In this document: one piece after another, positions 1 through 8,794 of the stretch
How positions within the stretch are numbered: position 1 is the stretch's first letter
Layout of the letters: each line of letters opens with the position of its first letter
From: Pseudomonas donghuensis
GTDB lineage: Bacteria > Pseudomonadota > Gammaproteobacteria > Pseudomonadales > Pseudomonadaceae
DNA length: 36,821 nt
Direction: 5' to 3'
NCBI RefSeq assembly: GCF_000259195.1
Contig: NZ_JH650764.1
Location: 34,252-71,072 of the forward strand
Notes under the pieces: model-generated
Databases searched by the model: none
Told to the model about the DNA's origin: nothing
Seen by the model: the letters and a program-made list of their open reading frames with translations, nothing else
Position numbers and translations under genes: made by a program

Positions 1-1
1 G

Positions 2-232
2 GCTTTGCTCGGCCGCGAAGGCGCGCAACAGGCGGCACTGGCCGGGGGCGATGATTACGTCCTGGCCTTCACCCTGCCCGAAGCCGAACTGGCGCCCCTG
101 CTGGCGGCCGGCTGGCCCATCCATGTGGTCGGGCGCGCCAGTGCCGGCAGCGGCGTGCGCCTGCTCGATGATTGCGGCCAAGACATCACCCCGCAGATCC
201 GGGGCTATCAACATTTTAAGGAGACACCGTGA
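2..232 (+). CDS. thiL: Thiamine-monophosphate kinase, C-terminal part (cut by window start)
   Basis: The reading frame is open from the first bases of the window, so only the last 76 residues or so are present. ThiL phosphorylates thiamine monophosphate to thiamine diphosphate with ATP. The visible part has the AGGDDYVLAF segment, which corresponds to the conserved GG(E/D)DYELL motif near the C-terminus of ThiL, followed by the usual short alpha/beta tail. The stop codon overlaps the GTG start of pgpA (GTGA), the translational coupling expected for the thiL-pgpA pair of Pseudomonas. The call rests on one motif plus that neighbour, since the ATP-binding N-terminal half lies outside the window. 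Confidence 0.9.
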   Translation, partial: ALLGREGAQQAALAGGDDYVLAFTLPEAELAPLLAAGWPIHVVGRASAGSGVRLLDDCGQDITPQIRGYQHFKETP

Positions 233-732
233 CCGATCACCCCAAACAGGTGCCTGCGGAGTTCGTTCCGCCGTCGGTCTGGCGCAACCCCTGGCACTTC
301 CTGGCCTTCGGCTTCGGTTCCGGGACCTTGCCCAAGGCGCCGGGAACCTGGGGCTCGCTGGTGGCTGTGCCTTTTATCCCGTTGTGGCAGATGCTGCCCG
401 ACTGGGGCTACTGGCTGATGCTCGGCCTGACCATGCTGTTCGGCGTCTGGTTGTGTGGCAAGGTCGCCGATGACCTGAAAGTGCACGACCATGAAGGGAT
501 CGTCTGGGACGAAATGGTCGGCATGTGGATTACCCTGTGGTTGGTGCCAGAAGGTTGGCTCTGGCTGCTGGCGGGTTTCTTGATGTTCCGTTTCTTCGAC
601 ATCCTCAAGCCCTGGCCGATTCGCTGGGTTGACCGTCATGTCCATGGCGGGGTCGGGATCATGCTCGACGATGTGCTGGCAGGCGTATTTGCCTGGCTGG
701 GCATGCAGGTCCTGGTATGGAGTTTCACCTGA
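229..732 (+). CDS. pgpA: Phosphatidylglycerophosphatase A
   Basis: 167 residues, the usual PgpA length. The enzyme removes the phosphate from phosphatidylglycerol phosphate in the inner membrane, the last step of phosphatidylglycerol synthesis. Three family signatures are visible: GSGTLPKAPGTWGSL near residues 30-44, DEMVGMW near 100, and FRFFDILKPWPI near 123-134. The hydrophobic stretches between them fit three or four membrane segments. The GTG start overlaps the thiL stop by four bases, so translation is probably coupled. The next gene begins 12 bases later on the same strand. Confidence 0.95.
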   Translation: MTDHPKQVPAEFVPPSVWRNPWHFLAFGFGSGTLPKAPGTWGSLVAVPFIPLWQMLPDWGYWLMLGLTMLFGVWLCGKVADDLKVHDHEGIVWDEMVGMWITLWLVPEGWLWLLAGFLMFRFFDILKPWPIRWVDRHVHGGVGIMLDDVLAGVFAWLGMQVLVWSFT

Positions 733-744
733 GGGAGCGGGGCG

Positions 745-1497
745 ATGACGGGATGGCGGCTGTTGCTGTTGCTGCTGGTTGTGACAGCGGGTGTGGTCAA
801 GGCGGCAGACGCACCCTTGGCGATGCCTGGCCAGGTCCGTCTGGTCAGTGAGGAGTGGCTCGACTACACCAACGCCGATGGCAGTGGCCTGGCCTGGGAC
901 GTGCTGCGCAAGGTGTTCGAACCCGCCGGGGTCAAGGTCCGCACCCAAGGTGCGCCGTACAGCCGCGCGGTAGGCCTGGTCAAACGCGGTGAAGCGGATG
1001 CCTGGGTCGGCTCCTATCACGAAGAAAACGCCGACAACCTCTACCCGCGCTGGCATTTCGATATGGATCATATCTATGCCCTGGGCCTGGCAAGCCGTCC
1101 GGTCCCCAGCCAGCAGAACCTCGGCCAATACCGTCTGGCCTGGGTGCGCGGCTATGACTACAAGAACTACCTGCCCAATGTCGGCCATTTCCGTGAGATC
1201 CAGCGCCGGGAAGGGATCCTGCCGATGCTTGAGCATGATCGTGTCGACTTCTATATCGATGCCCTGACCGAAGTCGACAATGTACTCGGTCAGGCTGCCA
1301 AGCCTGAATTGTTCCGTCGCAGCCACCTGGCCGAGCTGCCGCTGTACCTGGCCTTTGGCCGCACCGCCGAGGGCAAGGCATTGCGTGCCTTGTTCGATCA
1401 GCGTATGGACAAACTGGTGGCCAGTGGTGAATTACGAGCGATTTTCGCGCACTGGCAACAGCCATATCCATTCGACGGGGCGGGCAAGCGCCACTAG
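745..1497 (+). CDS. Periplasmic amino-acid-type substrate-binding protein without a transporter next to it
   Basis: 250 residues. The N-terminus is a signal peptide (MTGWR, a run of leucine and valine, likely cut after VKA near residue 21). The mature part looks like the type 2 periplasmic binding fold of amino-acid ABC transporter receptors: a WLDYTNADGSGLAWDVLRKVF segment, an AVGLVKRGEADAWVG segment and late helices ending HWQQPYPF. No permease or ATPase gene is adjacent, so the ligand and partner are unknown. Such orphan proteins can feed a distant transporter or act as sensors. GGGAG and GGGGCG lie just before the ATG. It may be co-transcribed with thiL-pgpA. Confidence 0.75.
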   Translation: MTGWRLLLLLLVVTAGVVKAADAPLAMPGQVRLVSEEWLDYTNADGSGLAWDVLRKVFEPAGVKVRTQGAPYSRAVGLVKRGEADAWVGSYHEENADNLYPRWHFDMDHIYALGLASRPVPSQQNLGQYRLAWVRGYDYKNYLPNVGHFREIQRREGILPMLEHDRVDFYIDALTEVDNVLGQAAKPELFRRSHLAELPLYLAFGRTAEGKALRALFDQRMDKLVASGELRAIFAHWQQPYPFDGAGKRH

Positions 1498-1560
1498 GCG
1501 TTATCGAACTTCTCGATCTGTTTGCCCAGTAATTCAGCCTAAGCAGCCGCGCCACGCTGC

Positions 1561-1569
1561 TGATACAAT
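1561..1569 (+). promoter_or_regulatory. Extended -10 promoter element before ribA
   Basis: TGATACAAT is an extended -10 (TG, one base, TACAAT matching TATAAT at five of six). It lies about 42 bases upstream of the ribA GTG, with no good -35, as is normal for extended -10 promoters. A GGAG ribosome site follows at 1601-1604, seven bases before the start. No FMN riboswitch is seen here. Confidence 0.5.
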
Positions 1570-1610
1570 CGGCCCACGTCAATTTTCAAGTTACTGATCA
1601 GGAGCACAAC

Positions 1611-2228
1611 GTGCCCGTCGTTTTTGTTGCCGCTTCCAAGCTGCCTACCCCGTTTGCGACCTTCACCATGCATGGTTTTCTCGATGAAGCCACCGGCCGC
1701 GAGCACGTCGTGCTCAGCCTGGGTGATGTGGCCGACGGGCAGCCGGTGCTGGGGCGCCTGCATTCCGAATGCCTGACCGGCGATGCCTTGTTCAGCCAGC
1801 GCTGTGACTGCGGTTCGCAACTCGAGGCGGCCCTGCAGGCAATCGCCCGCGAAGGCCGCGGCGTGCTGCTGTACCTGCGCCAGGAGGGCCGTGGTATTGG
1901 CCTTCTGAACAAGATCCGCGCCTACGAGCTGCAAGATGGCGGCGCCGATACCGTCGAAGCCAACGAGCGCCTGGGGTTTGCCGCCGACCAGCGTGACTAT
2001 GGCATGTGCCAGCCGATGCTCGAGCACCTGGGGGTCAAGTCGCTGCGGCTGATGACCAACAACCCGCGCAAGGTCAAGGCCCTCACCGGCATGGGTATCC
2101 CGGTTGCCGAGCGCGTGCCGCTGCACACCGGCCACAACCCGCATAACAAACACTACCTGGCGACCAAAGCCGGCAAGCTCGGCCACATGATGGGCAACGA
2201 GCACCAGGGCGAGGCCGGACGGGCGTGA
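1611..2228 (+). CDS. ribA: GTP cyclohydrolase II
   Basis: 205 residues, the normal length for stand-alone RibA. It opens GTP to 2,5-diamino-6-ribosylamino-pyrimidinone phosphate, the first committed step of riboflavin synthesis. The zinc site is intact: Cys54, Cys65 and Cys67 in [18 protein letters not shown]. The RQEGRGIGL loop and the TNNPRK motif near the C-terminus are also present. GTG is chosen as the start because GGAG sits seven bases upstream and the protein then begins at the family position. The end overlaps the next start (GTGA). It is not fused to ribB, which is a separate gene behind a riboswitch at 12736. Confidence 0.96.
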   Translation: MPVVFVAASKLPTPFATFTMHGFLDEATGREHVVLSLGDVADGQPVLGRLHSECLTGDALFSQRCDCGSQLEAALQAIAREGRGVLLYLRQEGRGIGLLNKIRAYELQDGGADTVEANERLGFAADQRDYGMCQPMLEHLGVKSLRLMTNNPRKVKALTGMGIPVAERVPLHTGHNPHNKHYLATKAGKLGHMMGNEHQGEAGRA

Positions 2229-2644
2229 CCCGCGCCGAGGTGCGTCGCCGTCTGCAACTGGCCTGGTGGCAGTACCTGGCGGTGGCGCTGGCGCCATTGC
2301 TGGTGTTTGCCTGGGCCTTTGCTGACCTGCAGGCGCTGATCCCGATCCTGGCCATGCCGATGTTCATCGCCGGCGTGGCGTCGATGTTCCTCAGCCTGCC
2401 GCGCTTTGGCGCCTACAAGCATGCGCTGATTGCCACCCAGAAAAGCTTGAACAGTGATGACGAGCCTGGCGCCTGGATCGAGCTGGCGCGTATCCGGCGC
2501 CTGGGCATGCTGTTCGGTTGCCTGCCGGCCTGGGTCGCCGCGCTGTCGGTGTTCGTCGGCCTTGAGGCGGTGCCACAGGTTCTCCTGGCGATCTCCAGTG
2601 TGGTCCTGCTCTACCTCTACCGTATCCCTCGCCAGCTCGGCTGA
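2225..2644 (+). CDS. Small integral membrane protein of unknown function
   Basis: 139 residues starting at a GTG that overlaps the ribA stop by four bases. The sequence has about four hydrophobic segments: near residues 15-34, 38-57, 93-113 and 116-132. A basic N-terminus precedes the first ([13 protein letters not shown]). Two pairs of helices flank a more polar stretch with an acidic patch (NSDDEPG). Homologues are sometimes labelled MFS transporter, but the length is far too short for that fold. Its stop overlaps the btuF start (TGATG), so it is translationally coupled to both neighbours. No function can be given. Confidence 0.7.
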   Translation: MTRAEVRRRLQLAWWQYLAVALAPLLVFAWAFADLQALIPILAMPMFIAGVASMFLSLPRFGAYKHALIATQKSLNSDDEPGAWIELARIRRLGMLFGCLPAWVAALSVFVGLEAVPQVLLAISSVVLLYLYRIPRQLG

Positions 2645-3453
2645 TGCGCCGCTACCTGTGGCTGTTGCTGCTAGCCCTCGGCATGCCGCTGGCGGCGGCG
2701 CCGCGGGTGGTCAGCCTGGCGCCTTCGATCAGCGAAATCCTCCTCGACCTGCAGGCCGGCGATCTGCTGGTGGGCATGGCCGAGTGGAGGGAGCGTCCTG
2801 CGCAATTGAGCGATGTGCCGTTGGTTGGCCGCTACGGCCAGCTGGACATGGAGCGCCTGCTCAGCGTGCGCCCGGACCTGGTGCTGTACTGGCCGGGCAG
2901 CGTGCCGGCGGCTCAGCGTGAGCAGCTTGAACGTCTTGGTATTCCGCTCTACAGCGTCGACGTCCACGAGCTGGATGACCTGGTTTCCCAGGTCGACGAG
3001 ATTGGCGTGCGGATCGGGCGCAAGGCGCAGGGCGCGCAGTTGTCCGTTGCCCTGCGCCAGCGCCTTGCCGCGCTGCGCCAGCAGTACCGTCGCGAGCGGC
3101 CACTGACGGTGTTCTATCAGGTCTGGGACAAGCCGCTGTATACCGTCGGTGGTTACCAGATCATCTCCGATGCCTTGAGCGTCTGCGGCGCGCGCAACCT
3201 GTTTGCCGATCTCACCCAGCCGGCGCCACAGGTCAACCTTGAGACCGTGCTGGCGCGTAATCCCCAGGTTATCCTCGCCGCCGATCAGCCCCAGCTCGAT
3301 GCCTGGAAGGCCTGGCCGCAGGTCGCGGCAGTGCGTGACGGTCTGCTGCTGCAGGTGCCGGATAAAGGCCTGGAGCGCCCCAGCGGGCAGATGATCGAAG
3401 CGACGGCGAAGCTGTGTGCGCTGCTGCAGGCTAAAGTGCCGGTGTCCAAGTGA
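2644..3453 (+). CDS. btuF: Periplasmic cobalamin-binding protein, BtuF type
   Basis: 269 residues. A cleavable signal peptide ([19 protein letters not shown]) leads into RVVSLAPSISEILL, the classic start of class III metal/cobalamin binding proteins. YGQLDMERLLSVRPDLVLYW and a late GLERPSGQMIEA segment also fit BtuF. The protein would bind vitamin B12 in the periplasm and hand it to an ABC importer (BtuCD), not present here. The gene overlaps the upstream membrane-protein gene by one base and converges with btuB, the two 3' ends overlapping by 23 bases. Pairing with btuB supports a corrinoid ligand over haem or iron, though the ligand is an inference. Confidence 0.85.
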   Translation: MRRYLWLLLLALGMPLAAAPRVVSLAPSISEILLDLQAGDLLVGMAEWRERPAQLSDVPLVGRYGQLDMERLLSVRPDLVLYWPGSVPAAQREQLERLGIPLYSVDVHELDDLVSQVDEIGVRIGRKAQGAQLSVALRQRLAALRQQYRRERPLTVFYQVWDKPLYTVGGYQIISDALSVCGARNLFADLTQPAPQVNLETVLARNPQVILAADQPQLDAWKAWPQVAAVRDGLLLQVPDKGLERPSGQMIEATAKLCALLQAKVPVSK

Positions 3454-5284
3454 CGCCCAGCAGCCAGGTGCGGCCCTCTTCGCGGTAGTCGCGGTAGCCT
3501 GCGCCATAGCTGTACTGCGCACGGCTGTAGGTTTTATCCAGCAGGTTATCGGCCTTGAGCTCCAGGCGGAGCTCGCGGCTGAGGCTCCAACTGCTGCGTA
3601 ACCCAAGCAAACCGTAGCCAGCCAGCGTCCTGGTGTTGTCCGCGTCGGCGTAACTGCTGCTGACCGCCTGCCAGCTGGCGCCGAGGCCCAGGCGATCGAA
3701 CTGGCGATCCAGGTCCAGGCTCAGGGTGCGGCGGGCGCGGCGTTCCAGAGTGTGCCCGGAATCGCGGTCACGCGGATCGATCAGCGCCAGGCCGAGGTTG
3801 CTCTGCCAGCCGAACCACTCCTGATGCAGACTGGCTTCGAAACCGTTGATGCGTGCCGAGCCGACGTTGTGCGGAATGAAGTTGGGGCCCAGGGAGATCG
3901 CATTGCGCAGGTCCGTGCGGTACAGCGAGGTCTCCAGCCGCGTGGTCTCACTCAGTTGGCTGCGCCATTGCAACTCGTAGCTTTTCGAGCGTTCGGGCTT
4001 GAGGTCGGGGTTGCCGAAGTCCGGGTAGTAGAGGTCGTTGAAGGTCGGTGCGCGCAAGCCTTCGCTGTAGGACAGCAGCAGGTCGTTGTCGGCGTTGAGC
4101 GGCAGGCCGAGGCTGGCGCTCCAACTGTTCTGGCTACCGAACTGCTGGTTCTGGTCGCGGCGCACGCCCACTTCGCTGCTGAAGCTGTCGCCCTTGTAGC
4201 GATGTTGCACGAAAGCGGCGCGGTTCCAGCGGCTGTCTTCGTCCAGGGGTGTGCTGGCGTGCAGGCGGTCCTGGTACCAGTCGCCACCCAGCAGCAGGTT
4301 GTTGTGTTCGTCGAGGCTCAGGTCATTCTGCCAGTTCAGCGAATCGCGATAGGTGTTGAACTCGCTACCGCCCGGTTGCAGCGAGTCGCGCTTGGTATCG
4401 CGGTTCTCGCTGTGGCCCAGTTCCAGGCGTGAATGCCAGATATCGCTGAGCTGAGCGTCGGCATAGGTGCCGATGCTGCTGAGGTTGAAATCGGTATAGG
4501 GCTGGCTGTGGTCGCCGAACAGGTTGTCGTATTCGCTGCGCCCGTGGCTGTCGAGCCAGTTCAGGCCCAGCTCCAGTGAGTCGCTGGCGACATGGCTGAG
4601 GTTCAGGCTCAGGCTCTTGTTGCGGTAGGCATCGTGATCGCCGTTGGCGGCGAAGGACTCGCGGGTGGCGTTGATGCCGGCGGTTTCGTCCAGGCCGGCA
4701 GCGAGGTTGAAACGGGTGCGTTCATCGCCGCCCGAGAGGCCGACGTCACGTTGCCAGGTCTTGTTGCTGCCACCGGCCAGGTGCAGGCGGGGTTGCAGGC
4801 CGGGCTTGCTGGCACGGCGGGTAAAGATCTGGATCACCCCGCCAATCGCATCGCTGCCGTAGATCGCCGAGCGCGAACCGCGCAACACTTCGACCCGCTC
4901 GATCTGATCGATATTGAGAAACTGCAGGCCACTGTCGCCGGATGAGGTGTTGGCGATGCGCACACCATCGACCAGCACCAGGCTCTGGGCCGACTTGGTG
5001 CCGCGAATGAAAATGCCGGGCAAGCTGCCGCGCCCGCCGGTGCGCGAGACCTGAACGCCGGGTACCCGGGTCAGCAGGTCAGTGACGCTGGAAGGCTGCA
5101 GGCGATCGATGTCGTCACGGGTGAACACGGTGTTGGCGGCGCTGGTTTGGCTGCGGTCTTCGACCTGGCGGTTGGCGCTGATGAGCGTGTTGGGCAGCTT
5201 CAGGGCGCTTTCGCGGTCGATGGGCTCGGCCAGCAGGGTGGTCGGCAATAGCAGGAGTGGGGCTACCAGGCGCAGGGATTTCAT
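3431..5284 (-). CDS. btuB: TonB-dependent outer-membrane vitamin B12 receptor
   Basis: 617 residues from the ATG at 5284, which gives a proper signal peptide (MKSLRLVAPLLLLPTTLLA). The frame is open further upstream, but that part is encoded by a REP repeat. A TonB-box-like stretch (NTLISANRQ) precedes a plug domain with VTDLLTRVPGVQVS, IFIRGT, LVLVDGVRI and VEVLRGSRSAIYGSDAIGGVI. The long beta-barrel has a TonB-receptor signature (GLRAPTFNDLYYPDFGNPDLKPERS) and a C-terminal strand WLLGVTWTPAL. That strand ends in Leu rather than the usual Phe. The length matches E. coli BtuB. Neighbouring btuF supports B12 as substrate. No cobalamin riboswitch fits between it and dxs. Confidence 0.9.
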   Translation of the reverse strand: MKSLRLVAPLLLLPTTLLAEPIDRESALKLPNTLISANRQVEDRSQTSAANTVFTRDDIDRLQPSSVTDLLTRVPGVQVSRTGGRGSLPGIFIRGTKSAQSLVLVDGVRIANTSSGDSGLQFLNIDQIERVEVLRGSRSAIYGSDAIGGVIQIFTRRASKPGLQPRLHLAGGSNKTWQRDVGLSGGDERTRFNLAAGLDETAGINATRESFAANGDHDAYRNKSLSLNLSHVASDSLELGLNWLDSHGRSEYDNLFGDHSQPYTDFNLSSIGTYADAQLSDIWHSRLELGHSENRDTKRDSLQPGGSEFNTYRDSLNWQNDLSLDEHNNLLLGGDWYQDRLHASTPLDEDSRWNRAAFVQHRYKGDSFSSEVGVRRDQNQQFGSQNSWSASLGLPLNADNDLLLSYSEGLRAPTFNDLYYPDFGNPDLKPERSKSYELQWRSQLSETTRLETSLYRTDLRNAISLGPNFIPHNVGSARINGFEASLHQEWFGWQSNLGLALIDPRDRDSGHTLERRARRTLSLDLDRQFDRLGLGASWQAVSSSYADADNTRTLAGYGLLGLRSSWSLSRELRLELKADNLLDKTYSRAQYSYGAGYRDYREEGRTWLLGVTWTPAL

Positions 5285-5300
5285 GGGCAGTTCCATTGCT

Positions 5301-5368
5301 ATCGCTGGCAAGCCAGCTCCCACAGGTTCTGCATGCGCTGTACTTGTGGGAGCTGGCTTGCCAGCGAT
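5301..5368. repeat. REP palindrome pair (BIME-like) between btuB and dxs
   Basis: Two 24-base arms are exact reverse complements: 5301-5324, beginning ATCGCTGGCAAGCCAGC, and 5345-5368, ending GCTTGCCAGCGAT, separated by 20 bases. The core TGGCAAGCCAGCTCCCACA is the well-known Pseudomonas REP sequence. It fills most of the 107-base gap between the dxs stop and the btuB start. Roles known for such elements include transcript stabilisation, gyrase or IHF binding and insertion targeting; none is shown here. Confidence 0.9.
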
Positions 5369-5391
5369 GAGGCCGGTTAAGGCCCCGAAGA

Positions 5392-7290
5392 TCACAGACC
5401 GAGCAGTTGCATCCGCTGGCGCACCGAAGCCTCGATCCCGGCAGCATCCAGGCCGCATTCGGCGAGCATCTGTGCAGGCTTGGCATGCTCGACATACACA
5501 TCCGGCAGGCCCAGGTGCAGCATCGGCTTGAGCACGGCTTCGCGGGCGAGGAACTCGCTCACCGCAGCACCAGCGCCGCCCATGATGGCGTTCTCTTCGA
5601 TGGTCACCAGCAGGTCGTGGCTGCCGGCGATTTCACGCACCAGCGCCTCATCCAGCGGTTTGACGAAACGCATGTCGACCACGGTGGCGTCGATCTGCTC
5701 GGCAACCTTCAGGGCTTCGCTCAACTGCACACCGAATACCAGCAGGGCGACCTTGCTGCCCTGGCGGCGAACGATGCCCTTGCCGATTTCCAGCGGCTCG
5801 AGGCTGTTCTCGATGGGCGCGTTCGGGCCGCTGCCGCGTGGGTAGCGCACGGCGGCCGGGCCGTTGTACAGGTGGCCGGTGCTGAGCATCTTGCGCAGCT
5901 CGTTCTCGTCGCTCGGGGTCATCACCAGCATGCCGGGGATGCAACGCAGGAACGACAGGTCGAAGCTGCCCGCATGGGTCGGACCGTCTTCGCCAACCAG
6001 GCCGGCGCGGTCGATGGCGAACAGCACGTCGAGGTTCTGTACCGCGACGTCGTGGATCAACTGGTCGTAGGCACGCTGCAGGAAGGTCGAATAGATCGCC
6101 ACCACCGGCTTGGCACCTTCGCACGCCATGCCCGCCGCCAGGGTTACCGCGTGCTGTTCGGCAATGGCAACGTCGAAGTAGCGATCCGGGTAGCGCTCGC
6201 TGAAGGCCACCAGGTCGGAGCCTTCCTTCATGGCCGGGGTGATGCCGACCAGGCGCTGGTCAGCCGCAGCCATGTCGCACAGCCATTGGCCGAATACCGC
6301 GGAGTACTTTGGCCCGCCGGCTTTTTTCGGCGCGGCGGCGGGTTTGTCCACAGGCTCGAGCTTGGTGATCGCGTGGTAGCCGATCGGGTCGACTTCGGCC
6401 GGGGCGAAGCCCTTGCCCTTCTTGGTCACCACGTGCAGGAACTGCGGCCCCTTGAGGTCGCGCATGTTGCGCAGGGTGGTGATCAGGGTCGGCAGGTCGT
6501 GGCCATCGATCGGGCCGATGTAGTTCCAGCCCAGCTCTTCGAACAGGGTGCCGGGTACCAGCATGCCCTTGGCGTATTCTTCGGTGCGGCGGGCGATTTC
6601 CCAGGCGCCCGGCAGGCGCGAGAGGACCTTCTTGCTGCCCTCGCGCATGCTCGAGTAGGTGCGGCTGGAGAGGATCTTGGCCAGGTAGTTGGACAGGCCA
6701 CCGACATTGCGCGAAATCGACATGTCGTTATCGTTGAGGATCACCAGCATGTCGGCATCGACTTCCTGGGCGTGGTTCAACGCCTCGAAGGCCATGCCGG
6801 CGGTCAGTGCGCCGTCGCCGATCACGGCAATGGACTTGCGCGGATCGTTCTGCAGGCGGGCGGCGATGGCCATGCCCAGGGCAGCACTGATCGAGGTGCT
6901 GGAGTGACCGACACCAAAGGTGTCGTACTCGCTCTCGGCGCGGCGCGGGAAGGCGGCCAGGCCGTCCTTCTGGCGCAGGGTGTGCATGCGCTGGCGGCGA
7001 CCGGTGAGGATCTTGTGCGGATAGGCCTGATGACCGACGTCCCATACCAGACGATCGTCCGGGGTATCGAAGACGTAGTGCAGGGCGATCGTCAGCTCGA
7101 TGACGCCCAGGCCGGCACCGAAATGCCCGCCGGTCTGACCAACGGTATAGAGCAATTCCTGGCGCAACTCGTCGGCCAGGCTCTCCAGGTCGGCTTCAGC
7201 CAGGCGGCGCAGGCCGGCAGGCGTATCGGCACGGTCAAGCAGCGGCGTGACCGGGCGTTCGCGGGGGATCTCTTGAAACGTCGTGGGCAT
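5392..7290 (-). CDS. dxs: 1-deoxy-D-xylulose-5-phosphate synthase
   Basis: 632 residues from the ATG at 7290 ([13 protein letters not shown]), the family length. The frame continues upstream but without family similarity. Dxs condenses pyruvate with glyceraldehyde 3-phosphate, using thiamine diphosphate, at the entry to the MEP isoprenoid pathway. Visible motifs are [18 protein letters not shown], the catalytic region [16 protein letters not shown], the ThDP-binding [15 protein letters not shown] with NDNDMSIS, and [18 protein letters not shown] in the central domain. It lies downstream of xseB and ispA on the same strand. A REP element sits in the ispA-dxs gap. Confidence 0.98.
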   Translation of the reverse strand: MPTTFQEIPRERPVTPLLDRADTPAGLRRLAEADLESLADELRQELLYTVGQTGGHFGAGLGVIELTIALHYVFDTPDDRLVWDVGHQAYPHKILTGRRQRMHTLRQKDGLAAFPRRAESEYDTFGVGHSSTSISAALGMAIAARLQNDPRKSIAVIGDGALTAGMAFEALNHAQEVDADMLVILNDNDMSISRNVGGLSNYLAKILSSRTYSSMREGSKKVLSRLPGAWEIARRTEEYAKGMLVPGTLFEELGWNYIGPIDGHDLPTLITTLRNMRDLKGPQFLHVVTKKGKGFAPAEVDPIGYHAITKLEPVDKPAAAPKKAGGPKYSAVFGQWLCDMAAADQRLVGITPAMKEGSDLVAFSERYPDRYFDVAIAEQHAVTLAAGMACEGAKPVVAIYSTFLQRAYDQLIHDVAVQNLDVLFAIDRAGLVGEDGPTHAGSFDLSFLRCIPGMLVMTPSDENELRKMLSTGHLYNGPAAVRYPRGSGPNAPIENSLEPLEIGKGIVRRQGSKVALLVFGVQLSEALKVAEQIDATVVDMRFVKPLDEALVREIAGSHDLLVTIEENAIMGGAGAAVSEFLAREAVLKPMLHLGLPDVYVEHAKPAQMLAECGLDAAGIEASVRQRMQLLGL

Positions 7291-7383
7291 CAGGCGAATC
7301 GTTATAGATATGAAGTGGCGGCAGTTTACCTTATTGCGGTGTTGGCTGCCCATTGACTGGTAGAGCAGGGGCCTTTGGCCCCT

Positions 7384-7412
7384 ATCGCCGGCAATGCCGG
7401 CTCCCACAGGGG
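7384..7412. repeat. Single REP element between ispA and dxs
   Basis: The sequence holds the palindrome GCCGGCAATGCCGGC followed by TCCCACAGG, the standard arrangement of the Pseudomonas REP family. It is a variant of the pair at 5301-5368, which has TGGCAAGCCA in the core. It lies in the 146-base gap between the ispA stop and the dxs start. Confidence 0.85.
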
Positions 7413-7436
7413 TTTGCTCGGTGATACCAGTGCTGC

Positions 7437-8324
7437 TTAGTTGCGGCGCTCGACAATGTAGCGCGCCAGCTCGCGCAGCGGCTCGGCCGCCGCGTCAAAC
7501 GGACGCAGGGCATGCAGGGCCTGGTCGCGCAGTTCCAGGGCGTAGGCCTTGGCCGCGTCGAGCCCGAGCAGGGCCGGGTAGGTCGGCTTGTCGCGGGCGA
7601 TGTCGGCGCCCTGGCGCTTGCCCAGGGTCTGGGTGTCGCTTTCGACGTCGAGGATATCGTCCTGGACCTGGAAGGCCAGGCCGATGGCCTGTGCATAAGT
7701 TTGCAGGGCCTTGAGCTGGGTCTGGTCGGCGCGGGCACTGGCCAGGGCGCCGAGCTTGACGCTGGCCTCGATCAGCGCGCCGGTCTTGTGCCGGTGCATG
7801 AACTCCAGCGCCGTCTGGTCGAGCTTGAGGCCCACCGAACCCAGGTCGATGGCCTGGCCGCCGACCATGCCGGCAGGGCCGGCCGCCAGCGCCAGGGCCT
7901 GGACCATGGCCAGGCGGATGCTGTCCTGCTGCGGGCTCAGTTGCGGGTCGAGCAGGGCGCTGAAGGCCAGGCTCTGCAGACCGTCACCGGCGAGAATCGC
8001 GCAAGCTTCGTCAAATGCCTTGTGGGTGGTTGGCTGGCCACGGCGCAGGTCGTCGTCGTCCATGGCCGGCAAATCGTCGTGCACCAGCGAATAGGCGTGA
8101 ATCAGCTCGACCGCGCAGGCCGCGCCGTTGGCCTGTTCCGGGGCGGCACCAAGGGCTTCGCACGCGGCATAGGCAAGCAGTGGGCGAACCCGTTTGCCGC
8201 CGTTCATGACGCTGTAGCGCATGGCCTCATACAGGCGGGTGAGCTCCACCGAGGGGGCGATAAACAGTTGTTCGAGGGCGGCGTCGACCCGTGCCTGGCA
8301 GCTGGCCTGGTATGCGCGGATCAT
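7437..8324 (-). CDS. ispA: Farnesyl diphosphate synthase (polyprenyl synthetase family)
   Basis: 295 residues. IspA makes geranyl and farnesyl diphosphate from isopentenyl and dimethylallyl diphosphate. The first aspartate-rich motif is [20 protein letters not shown] and the second is [18 protein letters not shown], both complete, with GGKRVRPLL near the N-terminus binding diphosphate. The ATG overlaps the xseB stop by four bases, so the two are coupled. With dxs downstream this is the conserved xseB-ispA-dxs isoprenoid cluster of gamma-proteobacteria. Confidence 0.97.
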   Translation of the reverse strand: MIRAYQASCQARVDAALEQLFIAPSVELTRLYEAMRYSVMNGGKRVRPLLAYAACEALGAAPEQANGAACAVELIHAYSLVHDDLPAMDDDDLRRGQPTTHKAFDEACAILAGDGLQSLAFSALLDPQLSPQQDSIRLAMVQALALAAGPAGMVGGQAIDLGSVGLKLDQTALEFMHRHKTGALIEASVKLGALASARADQTQLKALQTYAQAIGLAFQVQDDILDVESDTQTLGKRQGADIARDKPTYPALLGLDAAKAYALELRDQALHALRPFDAAAEPLRELARYIVERRN

Positions 8325-8563
8325 TCTGGCTGGTCCGCATCGAACGGCTCGGCGGCCAGTTCTCCGTCGCGCGCGAGCAATACCTGAACCTTCTGTTCGG
8401 CCTGAGCCAGGGCGCTCTGGCAGTCGCGGGTCAGGCTGATGCCTTGTTCGAAGGCGGTCAGCGAGTCTTCCAGCGACAGCTCGCCGTTCTCCAGGCGCTC
8501 GACCAGGGCTTGCAGGTCGGCGAGGGATTGCTCGAAATCAATGGAGGCTTTTTTTCGGGCCAT
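8321..8563 (-). CDS. xseB: Exodeoxyribonuclease VII small subunit
   Basis: 80 residues, typical for XseB. The small subunit binds XseA to form the single-strand-specific exonuclease VII; xseA is elsewhere. The helical core [35 protein letters not shown] is diagnostic, here seen as its parts [21 protein letters not shown] and AFEQG. An acidic tail ends in DADQPE. Start chosen at the ATG giving [11 protein letters not shown]. First gene of the xseB-ispA-dxs set. Confidence 0.96.
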   Translation of the reverse strand: MARKKASIDFEQSLADLQALVERLENGELSLEDSLTAFEQGISLTRDCQSALAQAEQKVQVLLARDGELAAEPFDADQPE

Positions 8564-8704
8564 GGCGGCTGTCTCGGTGGCAGTGTAAACGGCGCGACAC
8601 TAGCAGAGCGGGGCGGGGGGAGCAAATCGATAGGGGCGATCTTTCGTCGCATTCTGTTGCACAAAGGCCGCCGGTGAAGTCTTGATTTTTCTGCAGAGCT
8701 CGCA

Positions 8705-8734
8705 TTGTGAGGGGTTGTGGCTCTCTGCCATAAT
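8705..8734 (+). promoter_or_regulatory. Sigma-70 promoter for the O-acetylation-like operon
   Basis: TTGTGA (8705-8710) and CATAAT (8729-8734) are separated by 18 bases, and TGC before CATAAT makes an extended -10. Transcription would begin near 8741, leaving a leader of about 55 bases before the ATG at 8795. The leader has no obvious Shine-Dalgarno sequence. Confidence 0.6.
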
Positions 8735-8794
8735 CGCGCCCGCTTTACCCCGCGGGTTTCTCGCGGTGAAGCCTCCTATTTCTGTTGTCACGTA

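Noticed and set aside
5407..7356. A 649-codon plus-strand frame opposite dxs
   Set aside because: Mirror of dxs codon bias; dxs has all expected motifs on the other strand.
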